Source: Verrucomicrobia subdivision 3 bacterium UBA7542 | GTDB taxonomy: Bacteria; Verrucomicrobiota; Verrucomicrobiia; Limisphaerales; UBA11358 | DNA: 5,840 nucleotides | Reading direction: 5' to 3' | Assembly (NCBI GenBank): GCA_002479245.1 | Contig: DLMG01000370.1 | Span: forward strand, 1-5,840 | In this document: one piece after another, positions 5,833 to 5,840 of the stretch | Layout of the letters: every line of letters starts with the position of its first letter | Position numbering within the stretch: position 1 is the first letter of the stretch | The notes under the pieces: generated by a model | The model's input: the letters and a program-made list of their open reading frames with translations, nothing else | Database searches by the model: none | Told to the model about the DNA's origin: nothing | Made by a program: the position numbers and the translations under genes

Positions 5833-5840
5833 CTTAAGCT

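Overview
The window looks like chromosomal DNA from a GC-rich, repeat-laden Gram-negative-type bacterium. My best guess is Verrucomicrobiota, in the Pedosphaera/Limisphaerales neighbourhood. This rests on the style of the dispersed GC-rich repeats and on the mix of a secreted esterase, an ORF6N protein and argG. It is inference, not a database result.

Layout, left to right. A secreted or lipoprotein alpha/beta-hydrolase gene (minus strand) runs off the left edge. Its start codon abuts a copy of a dispersed repeat. A tandem-ACT-domain protein (plus strand, 964-1365) is divergent from it. Positions 1366-1732 hold no gene. They contain a composite repeat and an inverted-repeat element of about 114 bp. 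An ORF6N-domain gene (minus, 1733-2317) follows. Its upstream region (2328-2572) is packed with six short palindromes, all variants of a 31-bp palindrome inside the ORF6N coding sequence. Positions 2573-2909 contain another composite repeat and a short unexplained stretch. Position 2910 begins a degenerate copy of the 3' end of argG (2910-3029), followed by another dispersed repeat (3029-3119). Next is a compact two-gene minus-strand cassette: a predicted winged-helix protein (3896-4354), then a DUF4145/HEPN-like protein (3132-3884). It has its own promoter candidate between its first gene and the stop codon of the intact argG (4466-5692).

How the parts relate. ArgG is housekeeping (arginine biosynthesis) and the ACT protein is a small predicted amino-acid sensor. 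The accessory interest lies in two places. First, the winged-helix/DUF4145-like pair lies between two direct copies of the argG 3' end that share a 69-bp identical block. This is the arrangement left by an insertion at, or recombination through, the end of argG. Second, the palindrome array upstream of the ORF6N gene keeps re-encoding the family's LRSQ(I/F)xTS motif. Three copies lie in one open frame on the gene's strand, and that frame ends in an ATGA overlap with the ORF6N start. The array could be autoregulatory sites, donors for sequence exchange with the gene, or debris of a short palindromic mobile repeat. The sequence alone does not decide.

All genes except the ACT gene are on the minus strand. 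No tRNA, rRNA, CRISPR array, integrase or transposase is visible in the window.
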